The notes: generated by a model from the letters alone, not told the origin. A stretch of DNA of 64,000 nt from G963665815 sp942492065 (GCA_942492065.1 CALODV010000013.1:186001-250000), one strand, 5' to 3'. Counted from the stretch's first letter, positions 8,216 through 17,816 are shown. Numbers and translations: made by a program.

Positions 8216-10282
8216 TTAGTCTTGAGGTTCAGATTCCATTTTGAATTTCAGTACAAATTCTGATCCCTTATTTTCTCTGGAATCAAACTCAATCACTCCC
8301 CTGTATTTCTCGATAATCATTTTTGTCACAGCTAGCCCTATACCAAATCCTTCATGTTCAGAATTAGTGGTAAAACCGGGATCAAATATTTTCCTTTTAT
8401 TAACAGCAGCAATACCGCATCCTGTATCTGTCACCTGTATGCAGTAGAACCCATTTTCACTATATGTATTAATATGTATCTGCTTTACAGGAGCATCCCT
8501 TAATGATTCTATAGCATTGGTGAGAACATTGGCAAAACACTGACTTATTTCTCCGTAAATACCATAATAATCCGGAAGGTCATAATCCAGATCTCTGGTC
8601 ATTTCAACATGATGCTTACAAAACAGGTTATGAATACATAAATTAAGCTCGTTCTCAATAATCTCATTAATATTGATAGGCCTTCTCATGGCTATATTAT
8701 CAGATCTGTATTTATGCTGCAAATCTTTTACAAATTGAGTGAGATTCTTACCGGCACTAATTATGCGCTGCAAATCCCTGTTATCACCAATATCCCTCTC
8801 CATCAGCAGAGAAAACCCAAGTATTGTGTTTAGCTGAGAGTTCATATTATGAATCAGACCATCGATCTTAGATCCGATAGCCTCCAGCTTGTTAGATCTG
8901 ATCAATCCTAACTGTAAAGCTTCCAGAGCCTGCTTACCCTGAATTTCCGATGTGATATCAATAACTGATCCTGCATATTTTCTGTTGTCATTATATTCAA
9001 CAGTATTAACTGTAAGGGCATAGTATTTTCTTGATACTCCCCAAACAACCTCTTTGGTGCTCAAAGTGAGTTTTCCATTTTTCAGATGCTCAAGTTCCTC
9101 ATTCCTCAGATCAATCAAATCTGCAAAATTAATGTTAGATTCATTGATTTGAAACATTTCGAAAAACATAGGATTCGCATGCTCAATAATAAAATTTTCA
9201 TCAAGCCAGAATATTGCTGTAGCAATATTAGTTGATATAGTCTTGTAAATCTTGTTAGCCTCGAAATAATTATAGAGAGACAATTGCATTTGATAAAAGG
9301 TCCGCCTCAGATCACCAACAACTCCATCCTGAAACTCGGTCTCTTCAGGCTTAGTTAATGGATTATTCATAATATTGATCATTGAAAGAGATACTCTATG
9401 AAGAGGTTTCAGTAAATTTTGACTAACCCAGTTACTGAAGACTACAACTATAAAGAGACTGAATGAAAACAAAATCAAGTAGATTATCATAAAACTCTGA
9501 TTGAAAAAAATATTTACAGTTCTTCTAAAAGGAATAAGGATAAACTTCCTGTTAATATTCTGAAAATCCTCTAACCAATAAACAATCATACCATACTCAT
9601 GACCAAGTGACTCCTGGAAATTGAAGCGCCTCTCATTGTAATTCTGAGTGACAACTTCAACAAACTCTTTGCGTCTATCCTTCAAAAATGTGAAATCTGA
9701 TGTCTGATATTTCTGAATTGGATAATCCATCAGATATAGGTTATTATCAATAGCATTTCTGAAATACACCTCAGACATCATTTTGTATAAGACAAAAGTT
9801 CTACCAATATCTCGCAAGAATGTAACAAGATATATTTGTCTATCAAAATATACCTTAAAGTCACCGACATCTCTGAGAATCAAATCTCCGCTTAGTATGA
9901 CACTTATACTATCAGTTACTTCCCATCTTTCACCTGCGAATAATGTGTTTCCTTCATCATATACAATTAATGTACCTGATTCTTTATTCTTAACGGAATC
10001 ACTAATTACTTTATTAAAAAGCTGTTTTTTTAGACTTTGGTTTCCCGTTGTGGAATATATCTCTTTAAATTCATTCAGTTTCTTAAGTTGACTGCCGATA
10101 TCTTTATTAATTGCAGTTGTTATTCGATGATAGGTTTGATTACCATTGTTCCGCTCGTATTGTCTTATCTGCCATTTAGTTAATTGAGATGAAGCAAGCA
10201 GAAGAACTGCAGTCAGTAATATACTGAATATAATAAATGTCGTTAATATGCGATTTTCTAATGTATATTTTTTAAATTTCAT
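8216..10282 (-). CDS. Membrane sensor histidine kinase (PilS-like partner of the sigma-54 regulator)
   Basis: Two transmembrane helices (about 12-32 and 264-284) bracket an extracytoplasmic sensor of about 230 residues. HAMP-like (285-340) and PAS-like (345-445) segments follow. The phosphoacceptor is H478 in GLIHNMNSQLN, a variant H-box. The ATPase domain is intact: N box ANVLTNAIESL, G1 TDTGCGIA and G2 EGFGIGLAV. The gene is followed after 11 bases by the sigma-54 regulator, making a cognate pair. The weak ribosome binding site suggests low expression. The sensor's ligand is unknown. Confidence 0.85.
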   Translation of the reverse strand: MKFKKYTLENRILTTFIIFSILLTAVLLLASSQLTKWQIRQYERNNGNQTYHRITTAINKDIGSQLKKLNEFKEIYSTTGNQSLKKQLFNKVISDSVKNKESGTLIVYDEGNTLFAGERWEVTDSISVILSGDLILRDVGDFKVYFDRQIYLVTFLRDIGRTFVLYKMMSEVYFRNAIDNNLYLMDYPIQKYQTSDFTFLKDRRKEFVEVVTQNYNERRFNFQESLGHEYGMIVYWLEDFQNINRKFILIPFRRTVNIFFNQSFMIIYLILFSFSLFIVVVFSNWVSQNLLKPLHRVSLSMINIMNNPLTKPEETEFQDGVVGDLRRTFYQMQLSLYNYFEANKIYKTISTNIATAIFWLDENFIIEHANPMFFEMFQINESNINFADLIDLRNEELEHLKNGKLTLSTKEVVWGVSRKYYALTVNTVEYNDNRKYAGSVIDITSEIQGKQALEALQLGLIRSNKLEAIGSKIDGLIHNMNSQLNTILGFSLLMERDIGDNRDLQRIISAGKNLTQFVKDLQHKYRSDNIAMRRPININEIIENELNLCIHNLFCKHHVEMTRDLDYDLPDYYGIYGEISQCFANVLTNAIESLRDAPVKQIHINTYSENGFYCIQVTDTGCGIAAVNKRKIFDPGFTTNSEHEGFGIGLAVTKMIIEKYRGVIEFDSRENKGSEFVLKFKMESEPQD

Positions 10283-10466
10283 TTGCTTTAGTGTCTTTTT
10301 AGTTTCATTAAAATAAATTCAGATACTTATGTCAATAACTATAAAATTTCATACTGAAAATCACTAAAAAATCAATGTTTACTTAAAATAACAAAAAAAA
10401 ATTTAGGTAAATCATTTTAATATATTATTCTTTAAACTAGATATAATCTATTTGAAAGGGTCATTA

Positions 10467-12281
10467 ATGATAACCAGAAAATTATTAACTGTGATTATAC
10501 TACCTGTTGTTTTGATGGTTGGACTGGCGTTAGTTATTATGTTCAACTATTTGTATCCTGAGTTTCAGACAATTGAAAATCAGCAGGCAATAAAGAACGC
10601 AAATCGTGTTAAAGATATGCTGTACAGGGAGCTTGAGCATATTGCTTTATTCAATAAAGACTGGGCGGAATGGGATGATGCCTATGATTTTATGAAGGAC
10701 AAAAATCCGGATTTCATAGAGTCAAATTTAATCAATGAGACTTACTTCAGTAACAAAATTAATCTTATAGCCTATGTCTCTCCTCATAGCAAGATTCTTT
10801 ATTTCCATTTTTTGGATTTATTAAATAGTGAGCTCTATTATTCAGATAAATCTGATGATTGGTTGTTAGAGAATATCCTTGTAATAGAACCTGATTCAAA
10901 AGAAAGAATATCTGGTTTCAATTATACAGAGTATGGAATTTTAATGCTCAGTGCCTGCCCGGTTAATACCAGCACCGTAGATGCTGAACCACGAGGAATG
11001 ATGTATGTTGGTACGCTTTTAAGCAATGAATTTCATAAGTCCATGATGAAAACAGCGAATACCAGTTTCAACATTACCTGGGACAATAAATATTTTGAAG
11101 AATCAAAACTTGCATCAGAAAAAACCTATATAATACTTAACGACTCAGAACATTTATCAACTTTCACTTATATTCCATGCCTTAAAACTCAGAATGTAAT
11201 TCAAATAAAAGCCTTACACTCCAGAAATATTACATTGAAGGGTCGAAAGACTATTCTGGTTTCATGGATAGAGATACTTATAATTGTAATATTACTGCTT
11301 TTAATAATGATAATATCTCTGAATCAAATTGTACTAAAACCGATAAATCAACTAAAAATTTACACCCTGAAGCACTCTGAAGATAAAACAACTGTGGAAC
11401 CAATATTTTCAGACAGAAAAGATGAGTTTGGATTTTTGGCTCAGGAAATACATAGAATTACAACAGCACTTAAGAAAACTCAGAGCAGCCTGTCAACAAT
11501 GTCATATAAAGCCGGGCTGTCAGATATGTCTGGAACATTCATCCACAATATCAGGAATTCTATGACTCCAATAGTAAATCTGGTTGAAAAACTCCAGAGA
11601 CAGATCAAATCGATGCATTTGGATAGATTTGAGAAAGTACTTATTGAGCTAAAGAAGAAACAACTGCACGAAACTGATGCTGACTTGATAGAGTACTACA
11701 AACTCAGTATTCAATCTCTGTATAAGTCGCAGGAACAATCCAGAATGTCGATTATATTCCTTAACGAAAAACTGAGGGCAATTGAAAAACTCATGCAATA
11801 CCATGAAAAATGGACAAACGAAAAATCTGTTGAGGAGTCTATTAAGATAAGTGATCTCTTTAATGAAATAAATTTTATCATCCACGAAACTGATATAATC
11901 AGTCAAAGCGACGTAAATCTTGATTCCAGAAATACTACTGACATGGTAACCCTCAGGAAGATTCCTTTTATCCTTTCTATAAGCAGAGTCTTTGAGTTTA
12001 TAGTCTATTCGTTCAAGGAGCATTCTAAAATAAAGGTACTACTGACTTTAGATAATGACAATAACTCTCTTGTTTTACAGATAAAAATATTTAATGCAGG
12101 GCAAGAATTCATTAATATCAAAGAAACGTTTGACAGAGAATTCCTTGTAGATAATGATTATCCAAACCTACACTGGTGTGCAAACACTATAAATAAACTT
12201 AATGGTGCTCTTTCTCTGGATGTTTCCAAAGAAGACAATCTGGCTGAGCTAAACATCCGGATTCCAGTAATAATTTCGTGA
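10467..12281 (+). CDS. CHASE4 sensor protein with degenerate kinase core
   Basis: TM1 (about 5-27), a periplasmic CHASE4-like domain (DWAEWDDAYDFM, NLINETYFSN), TM2 (about 265-285) and HAMP precede a DHp-like helix with FIHNIRNSMTPIV. The C-terminal 130 residues align in position with a HATPase domain, but I see no DxGxG G1 box or GxGxGL G2 box (the region reads IFNAGQEFINIK). ATP binding is therefore doubtful. The ATG at 10467 is chosen over an in-frame TTG because AAAGGG lies six bases before it. It is followed by a hybrid kinase after 10 bases, so it may act as a sensory input to that kinase. Confidence 0.75.
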   Translation: MITRKLLTVIILPVVLMVGLALVIMFNYLYPEFQTIENQQAIKNANRVKDMLYRELEHIALFNKDWAEWDDAYDFMKDKNPDFIESNLINETYFSNKINLIAYVSPHSKILYFHFLDLLNSELYYSDKSDDWLLENILVIEPDSKERISGFNYTEYGILMLSACPVNTSTVDAEPRGMMYVGTLLSNEFHKSMMKTANTSFNITWDNKYFEESKLASEKTYIILNDSEHLSTFTYIPCLKTQNVIQIKALHSRNITLKGRKTILVSWIEILIIVILLLLIMIISLNQIVLKPINQLKIYTLKHSEDKTTVEPIFSDRKDEFGFLAQEIHRITTALKKTQSSLSTMSYKAGLSDMSGTFIHNIRNSMTPIVNLVEKLQRQIKSMHLDRFEKVLIELKKKQLHETDADLIEYYKLSIQSLYKSQEQSRMSIIFLNEKLRAIEKLMQYHEKWTNEKSVEESIKISDLFNEINFIIHETDIISQSDVNLDSRNTTDMVTLRKIPFILSISRVFEFIVYSFKEHSKIKVLLTLDNDNNSLVLQIKIFNAGQEFINIKETFDREFLVDNDYPNLHWCANTINKLNGALSLDVSKEDNLAELNIRIPVIIS

Positions 12282-12291
12282 GAGGAGAAAT

Positions 12292-14625
12292 ATGTCCGAT
12301 CCACATTATAGAATTTTAATAGCTGATGATGAGGAGAATATACTTCATCTTTATAAAACCGTATTGAGTCCGGAGATTTCAGAAAAAAATGATTTTGATT
12401 CTGAAATCAGTAAGCTTGAAGAGAGGTTGTTTTCTGAAGCTGTTCCCAGTCAATCCAGTAAAGATATTTTCGATATTGTAACGTGTAATCAGGCAGAGAA
12501 AGCAGTTAAAGAGGTTGAAAAATCTATTGCAGAAGACAACAGATATGCAATTGCTTTCCTTGATATCAGAATGCCTCCCGGTAAGGACGGAATTTGGGCA
12601 GCAGAAAGAATAAGAGCACTTGATCCAATGATAGCAATTGTTATCGTAACAGCTTTTTCAGATATCGATGTAAAGGATATTGCTGATCGCATTCCACCTC
12701 AAGATAAACTTCTGTTCCTTCTCAAACCGTTCCATCCCCAGGAAATACTACAGTTTTCCAAAGCCCTTTCATCTAAGTGGAAAGCTGAGCAGGAAGTATT
12801 TCGGCATCAGGATAAACTCAACAGTATCATTGATAATCAGCAGCAGAATCTGCTGAAACTAAATAGAAAAATTGAGAAAGGTAATCTGGTTCTGCAAAAA
12901 ACGGAATCCCTGCTGAGTAAGCATAAAGCTCTTCTGGAAGAAGTATTTAACGGAGTAAGAGAAGGAATTATAATGCTTGACATGGAAGGTAAGATCCTTC
13001 TGAGTAATCCTTTCTTCTGTAACCTTCTGGATCTATCTCCAAATGATGTGAACGGAAAAATAGTGTATTCTCTGATGGATGAATCTTCCAGAGTCGAGTT
13101 ATACCGTTTTATGCGTTCCAGTGATTTCTCGGAAAGCAAATCAATAAATCTTACTTTGAATGAAGATGATAAACCAAAGCACCTGTACATAACAATCTAT
13201 CCAAGATTCACAGGAACAACACTAATAGGTTACTTTGCTGTTATTCAGGACTTAACAGAGCAAAAACAGCTTGAACTTCAATTTCTCCAATCACAGAAAA
13301 TGGAAGCTATGGGTAAACTCGCCGGAGGAATAGCACACGATTTCAATAATCTTCTTACTGTTATTTCCGGAAATTCCGAGCTTTTACTCGATGAAGACAT
13401 AGGAGATGAAAATAAACAGATTATCAATGAGATCAAACAGTCTTCTACAGATGCTCAGAAGCTTACAAAGCAGTTACTGTATTTCAGTAGACAGCAGAAA
13501 CTGAGTAAAACTAATACTAACCTGAATAATGTCATAGTAAATCTTAATTCTGTACTTAAACGGATTATAGGTGTCAACATCTCTATTCAATCTGAGATGG
13601 AGAATAATCTTGGCATGATCAATGCTGACATCACCCTTATAAAACAGATGATTATCAATCTGGTAATAAACGCTAAGGATGCATTACCCAATGGTGGTGT
13701 AATTAAACTTATTTCCAGGAATGTTACTATAGATGAAGCAATGACAAAAACAATCCCGAACAGCTTCAGAGGACATTTTGTCTGCCTTACAATAGAAGAC
13801 AATGGTACAGGAATCAAGAAAAGTATCCTGCCCAGAATTTTTGAACCGTTTTATACAACAAAAGAGTTCGGAAAAGGCACAGGGCTCGGACTGTCTACAG
13901 TTTTTGGTATTGTAGCTCAGCATAATGGTTGGATAAATGTGCGCAGTAAAGTTAACCTTGGTACATCATTTGATATTTTTATACCCCGAACAGATGATTT
14001 ATATATTAATGACAAAGAAGAAGAAAAAAAGATAGACACAACCGGCAACAATGAGCTGGTTTTAGTGGCAGAAAACAATAAGGCGGTTTTACGTTTCACT
14101 GAAGATGCCCTGAAAAGAAACGGTTACAGAGTTCTAAGTGCAGAAACTATTATGGAAGCAAAAAAACTCTTCGACCAGAACTTTGAAGGTATAGATATTT
14201 TGATTACTGACCTTGTCTTCCCGGACTCTACGGGAATATTCCTTATCCAGCATGCACTGCTCAAGAATAGTGAACTTAAAGTGATTCTTACCAGTGGTTA
14301 CAGCGCGGAAGATGACAGGTCCAAACTAGCTGAAAACATGAAGATTCCTGTATTGAACAAGCCGTACTCAATTAAGGAATTGCTGCTGTTTATCAAATCC
14401 GTTGAAGCAATGGCTATGGACAGCGATCAACCTTGTGAGTTAAGAGACAGATGCAGCTTCTTCAAAAATGTTTCAAGCTCAACTAATGATATCATGAGTA
14501 CTTGGGCAAAAATGTTCTGCAACAGTAAAGAGAAGTCTGAACGATGCAAAAGGAAAAAGTACTTTCTGGAAACGGGAACACAGCCTGTACCTGAAATGAC
14601 TCCGACCGGAAAAATGATAAAATAG
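12292..14625 (+). CDS. Hybrid histidine kinase: REC-PAS-HisKA-HATPase-REC with Cys-rich tail
   Basis: An N-terminal receiver (LIADDEEN; FLDIRMPPGKDG; LLKPF) has an insertion of about 40 residues after its first helix. A coiled coil, a PAS domain (about 220-325), a HisKA (GGIAHDFNNLLT) and a complete HATPase (N box NLVINAKDAL, G1 EDNGTGI, G2 GKGTGLGL) follow. The C-terminal receiver keeps the phospho-Asp (LITDLVFP) and Lys (LNKPYS) but has AEN in place of the acidic pair. The last 60 residues hold four Cys in a C-x5-C-FF-...-C-x8-C pattern that may bind metal. GAGGAG ribosome binding site. Co-transcribed with the CHASE4 protein. Confidence 0.88.
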   Translation: MSDPHYRILIADDEENILHLYKTVLSPEISEKNDFDSEISKLEERLFSEAVPSQSSKDIFDIVTCNQAEKAVKEVEKSIAEDNRYAIAFLDIRMPPGKDGIWAAERIRALDPMIAIVIVTAFSDIDVKDIADRIPPQDKLLFLLKPFHPQEILQFSKALSSKWKAEQEVFRHQDKLNSIIDNQQQNLLKLNRKIEKGNLVLQKTESLLSKHKALLEEVFNGVREGIIMLDMEGKILLSNPFFCNLLDLSPNDVNGKIVYSLMDESSRVELYRFMRSSDFSESKSINLTLNEDDKPKHLYITIYPRFTGTTLIGYFAVIQDLTEQKQLELQFLQSQKMEAMGKLAGGIAHDFNNLLTVISGNSELLLDEDIGDENKQIINEIKQSSTDAQKLTKQLLYFSRQQKLSKTNTNLNNVIVNLNSVLKRIIGVNISIQSEMENNLGMINADITLIKQMIINLVINAKDALPNGGVIKLISRNVTIDEAMTKTIPNSFRGHFVCLTIEDNGTGIKKSILPRIFEPFYTTKEFGKGTGLGLSTVFGIVAQHNGWINVRSKVNLGTSFDIFIPRTDDLYINDKEEEKKIDTTGNNELVLVAENNKAVLRFTEDALKRNGYRVLSAETIMEAKKLFDQNFEGIDILITDLVFPDSTGIFLIQHALLKNSELKVILTSGYSAEDDRSKLAENMKIPVLNKPYSIKELLLFIKSVEAMAMDSDQPCELRDRCSFFKNVSSSTNDIMSTWAKMFCNSKEKSERCKRKKYFLETGTQPVPEMTPTGKMIK

Positions 14626-14662
14626 AAAAATTCTGAAATAGCAACACAGATGATATAACATT

Positions 14663-14690
14663 AAGGCTGGTAATAAAACCAGCCTTTTTA
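14663..14690 (+). terminator. Rho-independent terminator after the hybrid kinase
   Basis: Stem AAGGCTGGT / ACCAGCCTT with a short A/T loop, followed by TTTTTA. It lies about 38 bases after the kinase stop. The converging thiC gene ends 80 bases further on and may use it in reverse. Confidence 0.8.
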
Positions 14691-14770
14691 TATTGTTAAC
14701 GACTAAATAACCTTTTAAGCCCTCAGCTTTATTTGAGAATTGAATCTCTTTTGTTATTCAGCATTGATCT

Positions 14771-16063
14771 TTATCTGTTTGCAGTTTCCTCTGCAGATTT
14801 CCTGTCTGTCTTAACAGCACAGAGAGACCCACACATTGTGCAATGATCTTCACCATGACTTTCTGAGTTTTCTTTTCTGTCTCTTGCAAGTTCAGGATCA
14901 ATCGAATTTTCATAAATTGCTTCCCAATCAAAATCTCTTCTTGCTTTTGACACAATATTGTCTCTCTCAATTGCGCCGGGTACTCTTTTCACAATATCTC
15001 CTGAATGAGCCGCTATCTTAGAAGCAATAACGCCCTGTTTTACATCTTCTTCTGTAGGAAGGCATAAGTGCTCAGCAGGTGTCACATAGCAGAGAAAATC
15101 CACACCATGCGCTGCAGCAAGTGCTCCGCCAATTGCACCGACAATGTGATCATATCCTGGAGCGATATCTGTGGTCAATGGTCCCAATACATAGAATGGC
15201 GCATTATTGCAAATCTTCTTCTGAAGTTCAACATTAGAAACAACCTGATCCAACGGTACATGTCCCGGACCTTCCACCATAACCTGAATACCACGTTTCT
15301 GAGCTTTTTCAACCAGTTCACCAAGAACAAGAAGTTCGGCAATCTGACCTCTGTCAGTAGCATCAGCCTGAGAACCGGGACGGAATCCATCTCCAAGACT
15401 CAGAGTGACATCATATTGTTCACAGATATCAAGAAGTCTGTCATATTGTTCATAAAGAGGATTTTCCTGCTCATGATAAACCATCCATCTTTTAATGAGA
15501 GAACCACCACGACTTACAACACCAAGCAGTCTTTCACAATTATCCATAAAACTGATTGATCTTCTGGTAATACCGCAGTGAACAGTCATAAAGTCCACAC
15601 CTTCTTTAGCCTGAAATTCGATTTCATCAAAAAGCATGTCCGCAGTCATTTCGAGAACATCTTTTCCCTGCTGACCGAGTTTTGCAATTGTAGCATAAAT
15701 TGGCACATTACCAACCATTACTTCTGAATGGTCTAATATTGTTCTCAATGCGAAATCCAATTTACCACCTGTAGAAAGATCCATAACACTGTCTGCACCG
15801 TGTTTTACAGCTATTTTCAATTTGGCAATTTCTTCTTCAAGATTACAGTGTTCTTCAGATGTACCGATATTTGCATTGACCTTAGTTTTAAGTTTGTTAC
15901 CAATTCCTCTTGGTACAAAATCATGATTTATGTTTTTAGGGATTACTATTCTTCCTGCAGCGACTTCATCTCTGATCCATGCAGGAGAATAACCTTCATA
16001 TTCCGCAACAGCTTTAATTGCATCAGTAATGATTCCTTTTCTGGCAGCCTGTAATTGTGTCAT
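14771..16063 (-). CDS. thiC: Phosphomethylpyrimidine synthase ThiC
   Basis: A radical SAM enzyme that converts aminoimidazole ribotide to the HMP-P moiety of thiamine. Seen: TVHCGITRRS, GSLIKRWMVYHEQENP, LSLGDGFRPGS, MVEGPGHVPLDQ, GPLTTDIAPGYDH and the C-terminal non-canonical cluster motif CTMCGSLC. About 430 residues is the shorter, cyanobacterial/Bacteroidetes-like length without the long N-terminal extension. The ATG at 16063 is chosen because GGAG is six bases upstream; an in-frame TTG lies two codons earlier. It follows thiE by about 10 bases under the same TPP riboswitch. Confidence 0.97.
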   Translation of the reverse strand: MTQLQAARKGIITDAIKAVAEYEGYSPAWIRDEVAAGRIVIPKNINHDFVPRGIGNKLKTKVNANIGTSEEHCNLEEEIAKLKIAVKHGADSVMDLSTGGKLDFALRTILDHSEVMVGNVPIYATIAKLGQQGKDVLEMTADMLFDEIEFQAKEGVDFMTVHCGITRRSISFMDNCERLLGVVSRGGSLIKRWMVYHEQENPLYEQYDRLLDICEQYDVTLSLGDGFRPGSQADATDRGQIAELLVLGELVEKAQKRGIQVMVEGPGHVPLDQVVSNVELQKKICNNAPFYVLGPLTTDIAPGYDHIVGAIGGALAAAHGVDFLCYVTPAEHLCLPTEEDVKQGVIASKIAAHSGDIVKRVPGAIERDNIVSKARRDFDWEAIYENSIDPELARDRKENSESHGEDHCTMCGSLCAVKTDRKSAEETANR

Positions 16064-16073
16064 TTCCAACTCC

Positions 16074-16685
16074 TTATTTATATTTTTCTATTTTATCTAT
16101 AATTTTTTTCAATCTATCTTCAATATCTGCAGTTTCCATGAAGTGTCTCACTAAAGATATATTCTTGGCTCCTGCTTTGAGTATGAGATCAACATTCTCA
16201 GGGAAAATTCCCCCAAGGAAAACTACAGGAAGACCTGCATTCTCTACAACGTATGAAATGTGTTCCAGTCCTACAGCTGGATCAGGCTTTTTCTTTGTGG
16301 GCGTTTTGTACACCGGGCCGAATCCTATGTATTCAGGCTTAAGTTTGACAGCCTCCTCCATCTGAGACAGAGAATGTGTTGAAAGACCAATTTTACCATT
16401 AAATATCTTCTTAGCATCGTGAAAAGTAAGATCATCCTGCCCTAAATGAAGGAAGTCACTGTCTAACAGTTGAGCGATATCAGGACGATCATTTATTACG
16501 AAATTGGTTTCTGTTCCTTTCACTACCTGCATAATCTCTTTTGAAATTGCTAATATTTCTCTGTCTGACTTGTCTTTTTCTCGCAGCTGAAGCATTTTTA
16601 TTTCATGCTTAACACAGAGTTCAGCAATTTTGGTATATTCTGCCTGTGGATTTGTGATTATCATGTATAAACCGAAATTTTCCAT
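16074..16685 (-). CDS. thiE: Thiamine-phosphate synthase ThiE
   Basis: A TIM-barrel enzyme joining HMP-PP and thiazole phosphate to thiamine phosphate. Diagnostic stretches: MLQLREKDKSD, NFVINDRPDIA, DFLHLGQDDL, IGLSTHS, YIGFGPVYKTPTKK and PVVFLGGI. At 203 residues it has the normal length. First gene after the TPP riboswitch and upstream of thiC. Its start codon lies in a small hairpin (CCATTT / AAATGG at 16682-16700) with the GGAG in the loop, compatible with control at translation initiation. Confidence 0.95.
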   Translation of the reverse strand: MENFGLYMIITNPQAEYTKIAELCVKHEIKMLQLREKDKSDREILAISKEIMQVVKGTETNFVINDRPDIAQLLDSDFLHLGQDDLTFHDAKKIFNGKIGLSTHSLSQMEEAVKLKPEYIGFGPVYKTPTKKKPDPAVGLEHISYVVENAGLPVVFLGGIFPENVDLILKAGAKNISLVRHFMETADIEDRLKKIIDKIEKYK

Positions 16686-16710
16686 TTTATCTCCAAATGG
16701 AATGTCGATT

Positions 16711-16788
16711 TGGCAACTCCCTTCTCCGGCATTATCCGTACAGGTTCAAAGGGTATGATCTCAGCCAATATTCGGCACCCCTGCTTTT
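16711..16788 (-). promoter_or_regulatory. TPP riboswitch (THI element) controlling thiE-thiC
   Basis: The minus strand carries the conserved THI-box landmarks in order: GGGGTGCC, GCTGAGATCATACCC, GAACCTG and the closing GGAGAAGGGAGTTGC. These form the pyrimidine- and pyrophosphate-sensing arms. It lies 26 bases upstream of the thiE start. No clear terminator follows, so control at translation initiation is more likely than attenuation. Confidence 0.95.
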
Positions 16789-17049
16789 TATTAACTTTTA
16801 AGAGTTTTATTTCTTAGGATTTCCGTCAATAAAAAACTTTTTTAATTAATTTCATAAACACAAGGACAGCAAAATCGACATTCGAGGGTCGATTCACCCT
16901 GAAAACCATTGAATTAGAAACACCATTTATTTATTTATCTGATAGTACTTTAAACCCACTTATGCAATAATTTTTTTAAGGTCATAGTCATATATGTAAA
17001 AGAAAATGCATTTACACTAAGTTCTTTGAGTAACGCATATAACGTTTAT

Positions 17050-17262
17050 CCGCCCTGATATTAATTTAAAATGTTTGTTACTTCACTGATCTTGGGTGTC
17101 CTTCAGAGATGTGTAGAGAAAGATCAAGGATGTTGGTAGCCTTGATTGCATTAATTGGGATGTAATTCTGCACACTTACGGCAAAGCTTCATACAAGCCT
17201 TCCTCACTTTGCCGAGAATATTGATCACCTGCTGCTAGCTCCTGGCAGCAGGTTTTTTTATG
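17050..17262 (+). ncRNA. Candidate structured small RNA ending in a strong terminator
   Basis: No credible reading frame is present, yet consecutive hairpins can be drawn: ATCAAGG/CCTTGAT (about 17128-17151), a GCA-AATT/AATT-TGC arm (about 17150-17174) and an 8-bp CGGCAAAG/CTTTGCCG stem (about 17178-17215). A perfect terminator follows. Both neighbouring genes are unrelated (thiE leaves to the left, the next gene converges from the right), so this looks like a free-standing RNA gene. The 5' end is a guess; no clear promoter was found. It did not match tmRNA, SRP RNA, RNase P or 6S RNA by eye. Confidence 0.45.
17228..17260 (+). terminator. Strong rho-independent terminator of the candidate RNA
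   Basis: Stem CCTGCTGC / GCAGCAGG with a 9-base loop followed directly by seven T. The T tract is on the plus strand only, which sets the direction. Confidence 0.88.
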
Positions 17263-17376
17263 AGGAAAATCAGCTACTCCAACTTAGAAAATATAATTAT
17301 TAAATGTTTAAACCGGATGCATTACTGAAATAGTGATTTTTTGAAAAGTTTGTTTATTATTTTGTATCCCACAACA

Positions 17377-17400
17377 TAAAAAAAGGGAGAATACACTCCC
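17377..17400 (-). terminator. Terminator of the small exported protein gene
   Basis: On the minus strand a GGGAG-TGTATT-CTCCC hairpin is followed by a run of T. It begins 10 bases after the stop codon of the adjacent gene. Confidence 0.75.
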
Positions 17401-17409
17401 GATAAAATA

Positions 17410-17754
17410 TTAATGAGTCTCTGCATAGGTTTTTATATATTTTCTTCCGATCTTATGTCCTTCTTTGCCACCACGACCATGATATTGACATTCAATTTTA
17501 ACTTCTCCCCCATGGGCATGATAGCTTACTAACTGAAGATCTTTTTTCCAGGACTTAAACAATTTATTAAATTCCCCTTCGTCCAAAGTTGTCATCACTC
17601 CATCTAGAGTTAACTCATATTTTATTTGTCTGGTTGCTCGATCGTACTTAATCAGAGTAACAAGATTACAAGCATTATCGAGATCTTTTCCTGTTATTGC
17701 GAATATTGAAAAAAACATAAGAGTCATCATCAACATGATAATTAGTTTTCTCAC
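17410..17754 (-). CDS. Small exported protein of unknown function
   Basis: A 114-residue protein with a clear Sec signal peptide (MRKLIIMLMMTLMFFSIFA, cleavage near residue 19) and a basic, His- and Gly-rich C-terminus (YHGRGGKEGHKIGRK). Two Cys (DNACNL, IECQYH) could form a disulphide. The start is GTG with GGAGG five bases upstream. It has its own terminator and a plausible promoter, so it is monocistronic. I do not recognise a family; a periplasmic or secreted protein is all that can be supported. Confidence 0.7.
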   Translation of the reverse strand: MRKLIIMLMMTLMFFSIFAITGKDLDNACNLVTLIKYDRATRQIKYELTLDGVMTTLDEGEFNKLFKSWKKDLQLVSYHAHGGEVKIECQYHGRGGKEGHKIGRKYIKTYAETH

Positions 17755-17816
17755 CTTCTCCTCCTTTATCAGTGTTCCTGTTTAAGTGTCTGAAACTTAT
17801 TCCCTTAATTTACACG

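Noticed and set aside
15068..15559. 163-codon plus-strand frame opposite thiC
   Set aside because: Antisense to a certain gene, composition unlike a protein (Ser/Ile/Asn/Cys-rich), no ribosome binding site.
17050..17262. 6S RNA, tmRNA or SRP RNA as identity of the candidate RNA
   Set aside because: It shows several separate hairpins rather than one long rod, no tRNA-like ends or tag frame, and no GGAAGC-type SRP loop. Left as an unnamed candidate.
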